This document shows, one piece after another, positions 54,911 to 64,000 of a stretch of DNA of 64,000 nt. Origin of the DNA: Branchiostoma belcheri (lineage: Eukaryota > Chordata > Leptocardii > Amphioxiformes > Branchiostomatidae). Where the stretch lies: NCBI RefSeq assembly GCF_001625305.1, contig NW_017803269.1, positions 5,335 through 69,334 on the forward strand, given 5' to 3'. The position numbers and the translations under genes were made by a program. The stretch's first letter is position 1. Every line of letters starts with the position of its first letter. Under the pieces are notes generated by a model. It worked only from the letters and a program-made list of their open reading frames with translations, had not been told where the DNA came from and did no database searches.

Positions 54911-56221
54911 TTGGGCAGTTTTGACTGTATGGGAATCAGTATGAAAAGTTTGCAAAAAGTGATCTAAGCCTTAGCAAGAACAGAAATATTTTTCATCTCA
55001 AAGCTAAGAGCGACTGACAAGTTAATAAGATACACTAACATCACGTGTACATAAGTAACAATTTAGACCTATTGGTTTGGAAATAAGAAAGGTCAGCCTT
55101 TGAAATGACGCACATGTACATGTATGTACCGGAGCCCACCCTAAACCCCCAGGCACTTCTAGTAGTTCTACTGAGGGTTACACGTGCTTAACATGCTGAT
55201 TACATGTACCCTGGCCAAACAAAATTGTCTCAAATATTTTACCAAAAATCACACCAAAAATCTCAGAAAGTGATCTAAATAGAGCCAAACTGGTACAAGA
55301 GACCACCTCTCAGGGCTCAAAATTAATGGTGTCCCGTAGGCCACTGACCACTGAAATTTAGGCAGCGACAACCAAAAAGTCTCTTTGTGACACTTTTGGG
55401 ACATTCAACAGAGAAATTCAACATCAGAATGTTAGCCCTTCTTTAGTTGATCAGGCACACTTCCTTGATTTTGGCTCTGGAAAAGCCCCCCAAATTTCTG
55501 CAAAATTTATCCCAAAACTCATGGGACACCTGGCCTTGTAACCACTTTTTGTGACCCCAGGCTTTTTTCCTCTGTGAGTTACACGTGCTTAACATGCTAA
55601 TTACACTGGTCAATTTTGTCTCAAGGATTTCTGCCACACTTTTACTGCCATAGCCTGGAACTATTACAAACTCTTGTCCTATTAAACTGTCAATCAAAGT
55701 AAGAACAACGTCAGTCGAAAGGAAAGAGGTTCCTAACTGAATAAAAAAAGGTGGCAGCCAAATATCTGTTTTGTCATGTAAGAAAAGACTTTCATTGTAT
55801 TTGATGTGACTGAAATGCCAAACAGGTGTCAAACTTTTTATCAGTAAAAAAAATCAAAATATGCCAACAGGATATCCGTTTGTGTGTGTAGTGTCGTGAC
55901 TCAACTCTGAAGTGATCCAGGAATCGGATGTGAGACTTTTGTTGTACTAGACAAATGTCAATCAGACTTACCCATCCCTGACTGCCCAGGGCACAGTTTG
56001 CCTCACACTACAGAACACATGTACAGGTCAAACTCTGTTTGTTTTTGTCAGCTTGCAGACACTGGGAAAACTGCTTAGACCCAATCACTGTTGCTGTTTT
56101 AGAACACAGATACTTCAAAGGAGATTGGTAGACAAAAAAGAAGTCACTATGCCTTGAACCTTGGACATGTTGTTGGATAAAAAGATTGAATGCTTATTAG
56201 CTGTAAGCAAGAAGGTTGAAT

Positions 56222-56446
56222 ACAGTTTTACCTGAAACCGTGGGTCAGTGAAGAAGAAAAAAAAGTTGTAATACCTAGAACAGAAGTTTAGTGTTTTGCT
56301 GAAGTCAGAGAAGTTTTTTTTTTTACACTGACTGTTGTAAGTAGTGAAAGAAATTTTCCAAAGACTAGCTTGATATATAGATCTGCTGCTTTTTGAAGGA
56401 GACAAAGAGGTAAGCTTTACCTGGAAGCATGTCAACCTCTTCCAAT
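56222..56446 (-). repeat. Two donor-edge copies of R1 exon (56533-56631)
   Basis: Near 56232-56258 (ACTGACCCACGGTTTCAG-GTAAAAC) and 56430-56446 (CTTCCAG-GTAAAGCTTACC), both echoing GACCCTCGCTTCCAG-GTAAAACTTACT. Confidence 0.75.
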
Positions 56447-56532
56447 TTTTATAGACTTAACACCTGGTGTTTTTGAAGGGTTAGGTTAAGGAAGAACAAA
56501 GAAGAAGTAAGAAGATTTGAAGTAAGTTTTAC

Positions 56533-56631
56533 CTGGAAGCGAGGGTCCGTGTCCACCTCCCCCATCTCGTGTAGAACCTCTCGGCCATGTTCTCCAATGT
56601 TTCCGGCGGCCGTCAGCAGGTTTTGACGGGG
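56533..56631 (-). CDS. TLN: Talin exon: end of R1
   Basis: 33 codons, phase 0-0, reading PRQNLLTAAGNIGEHGREVL and ending DTDPRFQ; near-identical in pattern to TLN1 around residues 627-659. CAG acceptor, GTAAAA donor. First exon in this window that is unambiguously talin rod. Confidence 0.93.
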
Positions 56632-58183
56632 CTGCGGAAACAACAAACAACAACAGGTAAACAAAAAGAAAAAACAAGCTGCTTGATATGTGTCGACATG
56701 TTAACATTTCATACCGGTAACCTGAAATCTGAATATTTGGTTGTGTAGAAAAAACCCTTATATCCTATAATACTTTACCAACCTAGTGAAACTATTTTTG
56801 GAAACCTGAAATCTATTTTATTTTGCTTTAGGGGAGGATTCCTTGGCCCAAGATTTAAGAAAAACCTACAGTGACTTAGAGTCAATCCCTAGCTTGTTGA
56901 GCAGCTGTTGTCTGGTAGTAGAATCAATCTAATGGTATCACTGACAAAGAATTTTCTGATAACTTTCCTCAAACTGAACACTTTGACTGAAAATAATCTC
57001 TCCCTGTGAATTCTTTCCATTCAGAATTCTAAACTGTTCTGTCCAAATACCAACAGTTACTCATAAACTACACAAACTTGACAGAACACTCTAGAAAACA
57101 TTACCTCCCAAGTTAACTAAGCCTCAAACAACTATAGACAACTGCCTGTCTCTTACATGTACGATCCTGACTAGTGAAAGTTGACTGACAAGTAAGAACA
57201 TCACACTTTTGTTAAGACCTTGTTAAACACCTGAGAGATCCAGGTAATGACACGTAACAACCACCTTCACTTGGCAAAATGATGTGGGCTTCGGCAACCT
57301 TTTGTCCGTAACCTTTCCAGCCACTTAAATGTACATAACTGTACATACCAACAACATTATGAATTGTACAATCCTTGAATGAAACTTCTAAGCAGTTTAA
57401 GAAACCAGTTTTAAGTTGTCTTTTAGAAACTAGAGTAGCCATCTGTCACATCATCTATACATGAAATTTAAGTTCAGAATTAAACAGACGTACTATGATT
57501 TTGTAACAAAAGTATTTTTGAATTAAAATTTTTGTTTTACAGCTACAATAGTCCATTTATGCCTGTTCCTAACACAACTCTTGTCACTTCTTACTGCTGT
57601 CCCCAAAATGTGATTGGCATTTCAGATTACAGCCAACAACAAACATGACCCTCCATGAAATCAGTGCTTGAATCCAAAACGTTTCAGTCCACACTCAAAA
57701 CAAGTCTTCAAAACAAGTCTTGCACTACTTGTAAACAACTGGTCTGAATTCAAAACAACTTCCTGTCCCGTACTGCCAGTAGATCTTTTGGTAACCACAG
57801 CAAGACAGTAGCCATTAGACTACCAACTCGATCGTCTGTCAGAAAACTTTACATACATGTAGAAGAAGGCCTAAATCTTCAGTAAATCAATTTCCAAACT
57901 CTTTGCCAACCCTTCCAACTCTTACTCAGACCTGAACTCCATGTTGGTGTAGAAGACTTTGCCTGAAAACAAGGCCCTCACAGAAACAACAACTCCCAAT
58001 CTCAGACATTCCAAACTAGCATTTCTCAAACAAGCATTTTCTTCCTACTATTACCACAAACTGATACCCATGCTTGTACTTGAACCAAACTTTTTCTGAA
58101 AACATGACCCTAGCAGAAAACAACAACAGGACTGCAAATCTCAGTTTCCAAACTACCATTTCTCAACCCCTTCTGACTCTTAC
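56632..58183 (-). other. Interval between possible first exon and first rod exon
   Basis: No R1 exon can be recognised in these 1.55 kb, so R1 and the head must lie above the first-exon array, probably outside the window. Otherwise featureless. Confidence 0.6.
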
Positions 58184-58300
58184 CACCACCTGTTGTTGTT
58201 GTACCCCGTAGTAGGGGACCTGTAACACGGCTGTTCTCATGCGTTTACTCGACGACTGTCCCGCGAACCACGAGGCATCTATTGTCCCTTCGTACGCCAT
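58184..58300 (-). CDS. TLN: Possible alternative first exon, copy 1 (intact)
   Basis: ATG, 39 codons, phase 0; MAYEGTIDASWFAGQSSSKR at the start and VPYYGVQQQQVV at the end, then a strong GTAAGAG donor. It is the copy closest to the first rod exon (1.55 kb away). Two of the four copies stay open and two are broken, and substitutions among copies are largely conservative, which argues that at least one is used. No TATA box was obvious upstream. Whether it is a first exon, or part of the head-rod linker read through from upstream, cannot be settled here. Confidence 0.45.
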
Positions 58301-58544
58301 GCTTGTTTTGGGAGACAATGAGTTAAAACGGAAGGGCGGACCGTGCTAAACTAGGGGACATGTAGAACAAAATTTAATAAAATTATTCCAACCCAAAACC
58401 TTTCATTTTGACACTCAAGTCTTCAAAGCACAAGCCTAGAACGAGTACTAAAAGTCTTGAACCAAGTCGGACAACAAGGCCCTAGCAGAAACAACAATCC
58501 AAATCAGTAAAAAATCTCATCGTTCAAACCCTTCTGACTCTTAC

Positions 58545-58670
58545 CACCACCTGTATCCCATGTTGCTGTTGTACCCCGTAGTAGGGGACTTGTATCACCG
58601 CTGTTCTCATGCGTTTACTCGACTGTTGTCCCGCAAATCACGATGAATCTATCGTCCCTTCGTACGCCAT
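58545..58670 (-). pseudogene. First-exon-like unit, copy 2 (nonsense codon)
   Basis: Starts with ATG and MAYEGTIDSS like the others, but the conserved Trp codon 11 (TGG) is TGA, so the frame stops there; it reopens to a 42-codon unit with an intact GTAAGA donor. A decayed duplicate, or usable only as untranslated leader. Confidence 0.5.
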
Positions 58671-58892
58671 TCTTGTTTTGGTAGACAATGAGTTAAAACG
58701 GAAGGGTGGACCGTGTTAAACTAGGGGACATGTAGAACAAAATTTAACAAAATGTTCCAACACAAAACGTTTCATTTTGACACTCAAGTCTTCAAAACAC
58801 AAGCCTACAAGTTGAACAACCAAACACAACAAATTGAACTCCAAATCTCAGACTTCCCAAACTACCATTTTTCAAACCCTTTCGACTCTTAC

Positions 58893-58999
58893 CACCACCT
58901 GAATCCCTTGTTGTTGTATCCCATAGTAAGGAAGTTGTAAAACGGTTGTTCTCATGCGTTTACTCGACTGTTGTCCCCCAAACCACGACGGATCTATCA
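58893..58999 (-). pseudogene. First-exon-like unit, copy 3 (5' deletion)
   Basis: Same unit as the copies at 58.2, 58.6 and 59.3 kb. A deletion has removed the start codon and first codons (sequence jumps from the IDPSW region to upstream flank), while the SSKRMRTTVLQLPYYG part, the Gln tail and the GTAAGA donor remain. An internal ATG (KRMR) is still present. Confidence 0.5.
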
Positions 59000-59225
59000 A
59001 TGAGTTAAAACGGAAGGGTGGACCGTGTTAAACTAGGGGACATGTAGAACAAAATTTAACAAAATGTTCCAACCCAAAATGTTTCATTTTGACACTTAAG
59101 TCTTCAAAGCACAAGCCTAGAACGAGTACTAAAAGTCTTGAACCAAGTCGGACAACAAGGCCCTAGCAGAAACAACAATCCAAATCAGTCACAAATCTCA
59201 TCGTTCAAACCCTTTCGAATCTTAC

Positions 59226-59357
59226 CACCACGTGCACCTGAATCCCTTGTTGATGTTGTGCCCCATAATATGGGACCTGTATCACCGCTGTTCTCATGCG
59301 TTTACTCGACTGTTGTCCCCCAAACCACGACGGATCTATCGTCCCTTCGTACGCCAT
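59226..59357 (-). CDS. TLN: Possible alternative first exon, copy 4 (intact)
   Basis: ATG-started, 44 codons, phase 0 at a GTAAGA donor; begins MAYEGTIDPSWFGGQQSSKR and ends in a Gln-rich tail. Four copies of this unit lie in tandem; this is the most upstream on the minus strand and has both an ATG and an open frame. Joined in phase 0 to the exon at 56533-56631 it would start a head-less talin at the end of R1. Short rod-only isoforms from internal promoters are known for vertebrate TLN2. I cannot match the leader to any known talin segment. Confidence 0.45.
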
Positions 59358-59532
59358 ACTTGTTTTGGTAGACAATGCGGTAAAACGGAAGGGTGGACCG
59401 TGTTAAACTAGCCGGGCGGTGGGTGATTACATCAGGACACACCTCTGTACCACATACCGGCTGAATACTAATTTGGGGGGTAACGGCCAACTACACGACC
59501 TGGGGCCAAACTAAATTATCCGCTGGTTCTCA

Positions 59533-59637
59533 TATTCCAGAAAACAGTTACTCAAGCAACTGGATATGACTTCAGAAACGGTCAGACGTTTCAGGTAGCA
59601 TCCACTACCTTTCGTCAGTGACACTTTTGAGAGTTGT
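59533..59637. repeat. Dispersed repeat E, copy 1
   Basis: CAGTTACTCAAGCAACTGGA ... AACGGTCAGACGTTTCAG ... TTTCGTCAGTGAC; direct copy at 60302-60395. Confidence 0.8.
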
Positions 59638-59689
59638 TGAAGGCAGGACCTGTGGCCAAACTAAATTATTGACTGGTTCTTGCGTTCTC

Positions 59690-59918
59690 CTAGTCTCCAC
59701 CAGACTCCTGTTGCAGGCTGAATAAATCGTAGAAATGGGCCTAAAAAGGGGATATAATTGGCCAGAGAAGGTAGCCGGCCAGAGAAGCTCCATTTGCCTG
59801 CGCGCACGGCCAATTGGACCCTCTATGGCCGGGAAACTCCTCTGGCCAATTATATCCCATTTTTAAGCCGATTTCTACAATTTATTCAGCCTGCAACAGG
59901 AGTCTGGTGGAGACTAGT
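59690..59918. mobile_element. MITE-like inverted-repeat element, family F
   Basis: Arms of about 75 bp: CTAGTCTCCACCAGACTCCT ... and its inverse ending GGTGGAGACTAG, each with GGGATATAATTGGCCAGA-type inner ends. Confidence 0.8.
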
Positions 59919-59929
59919 GCCCTCCCCAC

Positions 59930-62900
59930 TTTGTCAAAACACATTTGTCTTATGTTTCCAGTAATATAAGGATGCAATTCTTGTTCATAAACTCGAAACA
60001 AAACATTGACGATTTTTACTGGCAACTACTGAAATTTGCACCAAAAGTCTACCTCACTTTCTGTAGTGCTAACTTTATAACACAGCATGAAATTACTGGG
60101 TAGATAATTTTTCTTTATCTTTTGATATAGAATTTTTCTGTCTTGCCAATTAGAACTGATGACAACCCCCTAAAAATTTACTGTGGCCCACAACAGTAGG
60201 CACTGTTACTATTCGTCTATGACTCAACAGTGGGGCAAGGGTGGGCATGCCAGTGGTTTTCTTGGCACAAACTCAGAAAAAAACCCACAATAGACAATGC
60301 GCCAAAAAACAGTTACTCGAGCAACTGGATATTATTTTCTAAACGGTCAGACGTTTCAGCTAGTATCCACTAGCTTTCATCAGTGACTGAGAGACCAGAG
60401 GAGAAATGCAGGTTTATAAGCACAAATAGACAGTGACACGTTCAACACAGAAACTGGTAACACCTTGCTACTCAGTAAGGTGGAACAAAAACAGACCGAC
60501 AAAATACCTGCACAATTTTTCCACTTCAACGAAGACAGTTTTGCCCTACGATTGAACTCTACGACTTGTTTTTTTTTTTTTTAAGCAAGAATCTTATTCA
60601 GAATGTACCACTTTGAAGTTTGAGAGGTAGGTGGAATTTTTGGTATTTATGAGTGAGAAAAATGGTTTAGTCCAAATAAAAACAGGTGGGAAGATCATTG
60701 TTTGGTTGTTTCAAATGTGGGAAGATTGGACTAGTGCAAACCATAGCTCTAACCCCCTAAGTCCAGTAATGGACCGACCCGATATTTTGAACACTAAATT
60801 CTCACCAACCCCTCTATTTCTAATCTAATTATTCGACCGTTGGGGCACCAGACAATCTGGTTGTTCTCCACCCTAGCTATATAGGCCTTCTCTGTTTTAT
60901 GTTTCTCTTAGCATTTCATTTTAGTATCATGCCTGTCCATTCTCTAATATTATCCTCCTTTCTCATATTTTTTATTCCCCACACATATTTTTTCCACCTT
61001 GTACTGTTCCTTCCTTGAACATTTGGTTGTAATTGAATCATGGCCAATGCATCGGTGGTACATACTTGTGGGAAACAGGGAACAACACAGGCACAGAACT
61101 ACACAATAACCGGTCTGGTGCTGTATACGTACATGTAACAGGGTTAGGTATCACCAAACAACATGCACACACATCAACTTCAAAACTTCACGTTTCCAAA
61201 TATAGCAATCATTTCTGTCATATACATTGTAATTTTTATATACATGTACATCAAAAAAAGTTAGACATTCAGGCAGAACATTAAATTTTACACCAAAAAA
61301 AAAATAAATCAAGCAACTGGTTAGATTCCCTCATTTTCAGTCACAGATGAAAGATAGTGGAAGCTGACTGGAACCAGACTCCTCACAAAATTTATCCAGT
61401 AACTGTTGCTTGATGTATTTTTTACAATACACTAACATACATGTACATTATATGCTATCAGACTGGTTATAAAACCCACAAAGGATTGAATGTCACACAC
61501 AATAGCAAACACAACATGCAGTCATTCCACGATTGTGTTAGGTCAGTTTCTACCCTCTATATCTACAAACCTATAACAAACATTATCATTTTATACAAAC
61601 AAGATTTGCAATGTAGTTAATATAGAAAGAAATTGACATAACATTAACGAAAAGTCTTTATGTGGTCTTCACCTAATTCATGGAACACAGTCACTGCCAA
61701 AACATTGTATAAAATGGCACCAAATTCATCAGGTAAATGGTTACTATTGTTCAAGCCAAATTTTGTTTCATAATGATTCTTTAAAACAGTAGAATTAAAA
61801 AAAAAACTTTTCTAATGATTTGATTCTTGAAAAAATAAAATTTCTCTGAATCCTTATTTTTCTGATGACTGTGTTCCAAGAACCGATGTCTGTTTGAGAA
61901 AACATCTGTATTTTGAGCGGTTCCCCCAGTACCTCAGGTTCGCGCTGTTTCCATGGTAACCACAGAAGGAGGAACGTTGCCATGGTAACCACAGAAGGAG
62001 GACATTACGACAGGAGACGGGGGTTGAGGTGGGAAGGACAGCACGAGAGAGAAGAGAAATGGAGAGAGAGAGAAAAGAGAAGACAAAGGGGTTACTTTGG
62101 TTCTGATTGAGGTAGAGACAACACACAATATACTCAGAAATCAGGTCACAATCAAACAAAAATTAAGAATTCTATAACTGGTAATAACTACAAATAAACA
62201 CAAAATAAAAGACAATATAGTAAACATAAATCCATGGACATGTTAAAAAGACAGCAATCTACACAGTATCTAGCTTAATAATTTAATTTATTCTTAATAA
62301 TGATTAGGGCCAAAGAAACAAGTTCTAAAAAGAAGAAATAAAAATAGATCTAAATGTTGAATACAACACACAAGTAAGACTTAGAAAGTGAAACATTTTA
62401 CACACTGGTCTGGGTTTAGGTACAACCATGTAGGACACAGAAAAATTCAATCAAAGCTGAAAGACTTCTGTTAAACACTGGGACAGAGAAGTTTACAAGG
62501 AACAAAGGATCAGAGTCAAGTCCTGCCTTCATAAAAGGAAAAGAAAGAAATGTTTAAGAATAGCAAGGAGAGAAAGCCAACACCAAATACAGGAGCTATG
62601 CAGAGATCATATTGCATTAATTTTATATGAGAAAAGAAACTAGCTGGAAACATCTAGAAGATCTAGTAAGATTTCTACAAAGCAAAGAAGCTAAGTGGTT
62701 AATATTTGTACACAGCTTCAAGTTTCAGTGAGACAAAACTCTTCAAGCAGAGGTCTGGACTGTTTTCGAGTTTTTTTTTAGAAATTTTGTCAGCTTTACT
62801 TTGAGTTAGGCCAGTGTACACACAAAAAAGCTGGCAGAATAGAAAACCCAACAAAAGCCTAAAAAAACATCCAAAACAGGCCTGACATCTACCTGTACTT

Positions 62901-63206
62901 GGAGATTAAAAACCTAGGAGAAAACCTGCTAATTATATAAGCTAGAAGGAGAGAAAATCTCGTTAAACTGTTAATTACAGAGTTTTTTAAGAAGTGTTGA
63001 GCTACATGTGTAGTGCTGTAACAAAACGTCTGCAGTAAAAAAAATTGTCAGTAATTTTGTTGTTGGTGAGAGATTCAACGTTGGTGAAACAGCTACTTTT
63101 TTCCGGTGCCATGCTGGATTTTAGACGGTTAAACCACAACCTTGGTGAATTTGTTTACAATCATGTTGTGAGATAAACAATTGTTTGTTTGTTTGTTTGT
63201 TTATAC
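59930..63206. other. No gene recognised
   Basis: Holds one copy of a dispersed repeat (60302-60395), a T run near 60.57 kb, and a 28-bp tandem duplication containing GTTACCATGG at 61.95-62.0 kb. No talin head or R1 exon seen on either strand. Confidence 0.6.
60302..60395. repeat. Dispersed repeat E, copy 2
   Basis: Second copy of the element at 59533-59637, same orientation. Confidence 0.8.
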
Positions 63207-63290
63207 CCCTGGTAGGTAGGGCTGAATCTGGTCGAGGAATTCGTGTTCTCGTAGCATCAGGAGGCGGCAGGCTTCCCACAAGTCCGTTCC
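63207..63290 (-). CDS. Candidate 28-codon exon, unknown product
   Basis: An 84-nt open stretch, phase 0 at both ends, read as GTDLWEACRLLMLREHEF and onwards to YLPG. It is preceded by a good pyrimidine tract and CAG, and followed by a GTATAA donor running into a (CAAA)n repeat. The peptide is protein-like (an amphipathic LWEACRLLMLREHEFL stretch) but I do not recognise it in the talin head or rod. It may be another extra talin exon, part of an upstream gene, or chance. Confidence 0.35.
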
Positions 63291-64000
63291 CTGGCGAATA
63301 AACGATTTGGCGGGGAAATGGAAGGTGAACAAAAGGCAACATAGCAGGAAAACTACATTGGTGTACAGTGAAAACTGGAACTGTGGTTTCTGAATTGAAT
63401 TGAATAAATTATGATTGATTTCTGTAAAACATTGCAGCCGTCTGGTTCAAATAAGTTCCACTTACATACAACTCACTTCCACAGATAACTAAACATCGGT
63501 GTTTGGTTGATTTGGCCATCAATTTCAGCGCTCTTAACAGAGATGTTGCTGGGCTATTTTGATACTGAGTGGTTCGGCAGGGTGCAAAAGTCATTTAGTC
63601 AAAGTTTCTAAGGTTTCGACCGTCGTTGTGTGTTAGGCAGGAGGTCTGCTGTGCGTTTCGAAAGTTTAAAATATTTTCTCTTCAGGTACTGTAAATAATG
63701 AAGAGAACCCGTGTTTTCGCCAGGGTTTTGAATTAAAGCTGATGCTGATTTCAGCACCCATACATAATTAGTTTTCATGTTTTTCCAGTGCCCAAGGCAG
63801 CACAGCAAGAATAGAAAATGAGTTTAAAAAGATATACACATGTACATGTAAGTCTTAGAGTAAGGTACAAAATGTTGGTGAAATCACAGTTCCAGTTTTG
63901 AATCAAGAATAAAAAAAAAGAAGTAGCATAACTAAAGGCTTGTAAGGCTGACCTAAAAAAACTATGCTGAGCATCACAAAAAGAAAATACAGGAGACACG
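63291..64000. other. No gene recognised
   Basis: AT-rich, no exon with acceptable splice sites recognised on either strand. Confidence 0.5.

Larger units (their letters stand above)
2724..59357 (-). other. TLN: Talin gene, partial (rod R1-end to R12)
   Basis: Talin links integrin tails to actin at adhesions and muscle attachments; its rod is a chain of helical bundles (R1-R13) that bind vinculin, RIAM, KANK and actin. Here consecutive minus-strand exons align in order with the vertebrate rod from about human TLN1 residue 627 to 2255, with GT-AG borders and compatible phases. Recognition was by eye against remembered TLN1/TLN2 sequence, so residue and bundle numbers are approximate. The FERM head, most of R1, R13 and the dimerisation helix are not in the window. 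Interleaved are about twelve exons with no vertebrate talin counterpart. Talin identity is very secure; the assignment of every extra exon to the same transcript is inference. Confidence 0.97.

Noticed and set aside
56640-58180. Search for missing R1 exons
   Set aside because: No frame resembles R1 (for example the LLQAAKGLAGAVSELLR helix); R1 is taken to lie outside the window.
61930-62005. Exon-like stretch with GAG-GTACTG donor and duplicated GTTACCATGG
   Set aside because: It is a 28-bp tandem duplication; no acceptor and no recognisable peptide in any frame.

Overview
This is a eukaryotic, intron-rich window that is almost entirely one gene on the minus strand: the rod of a talin. At least 35 exons, read from about 56.6 kb down to 2.7 kb, match the vertebrate talin rod in order from the end of bundle R1 to R12. 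All have GT-AG borders and phases that chain. The FERM head and most of R1 (expected above 64 kb) and the R13/actin-binding/dimerisation end (expected below 1) are outside the window. Invertebrate-chordate character (small introns, one talin, many short dispersed repeats and inverted-repeat elements, abundant ACATGTA words) suggests a cephalochordate such as Branchiostoma. The organism is an inference; the talin identity is not.

Layout on the minus strand, 5' to 3'. 64-59.4 kb: non-coding apart from one candidate 84-nt exon. 59.4-58.2 kb: four tandem copies of a possible alternative first exon. 56.6-52.9 kb: end of R1 and R2. 52.5-51.3 kb: two extra, mutually related acidic exons. 50.5-49.1 kb: R3. 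48.8-48.3 kb: two extra microexons. 47.9-45.1 kb: R4 to early R5. 44.3 and 42.8 kb: a duplicated 84-nt exon pair that looks mutually exclusive. 42.3-38.4 kb: R5 and early R6. 36.0-34.1 kb: an extra 621-codon exon. 31.3-29.1 kb: R6. 28.7-27.8 kb: three extra Thr/Glu-rich exons. 27.1-21.4 kb: R7/R8 into R9, with an 8-codon microexon inside R8. 20.7-19.9 kb: R9. 19.3-17.8 kb: R10. 17.3-16.0 kb: R11. 14.2-7.2 kb: a giant extra cassette (1382 + 107 + 491 codons, plus a 21-codon bypass exon). 4.8-2.7 kb: end of R11 and R12, with one apparent 1-nt frameshift.

The extra exons are the main discovery. They add roughly 3,000 codons of low-complexity, repeat-bearing, probably disordered sequence to a protein whose vertebrate form has about 2,540 residues. 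All but the junction between the two largest are bounded by phase-0 introns, so each could be included or skipped without changing the talin frame. One of them (7.35-8.83 kb) ends in a stop and would give a talin lacking R12, R13 and the C-terminal actin-binding end.

The second theme is intron architecture. At least fifteen introns hold tandem partial copies of the neighbouring exon edge with its splice site ('echoes'), in the extreme case eight copies of about 88 bp. Several introns also begin directly with a (GTTT)n repeat. No tRNA, rRNA, CRISPR or independent plus-strand gene was found; long plus-strand reading frames are antisense shadows of the large minus-strand exons. A 3' scrap of a non-LTR retrotransposon and four or five inverted-repeat (MITE-like) elements sit in introns. 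Introns of 300 bases or more that have no entry of their own showed nothing beyond AT-rich unique sequence.
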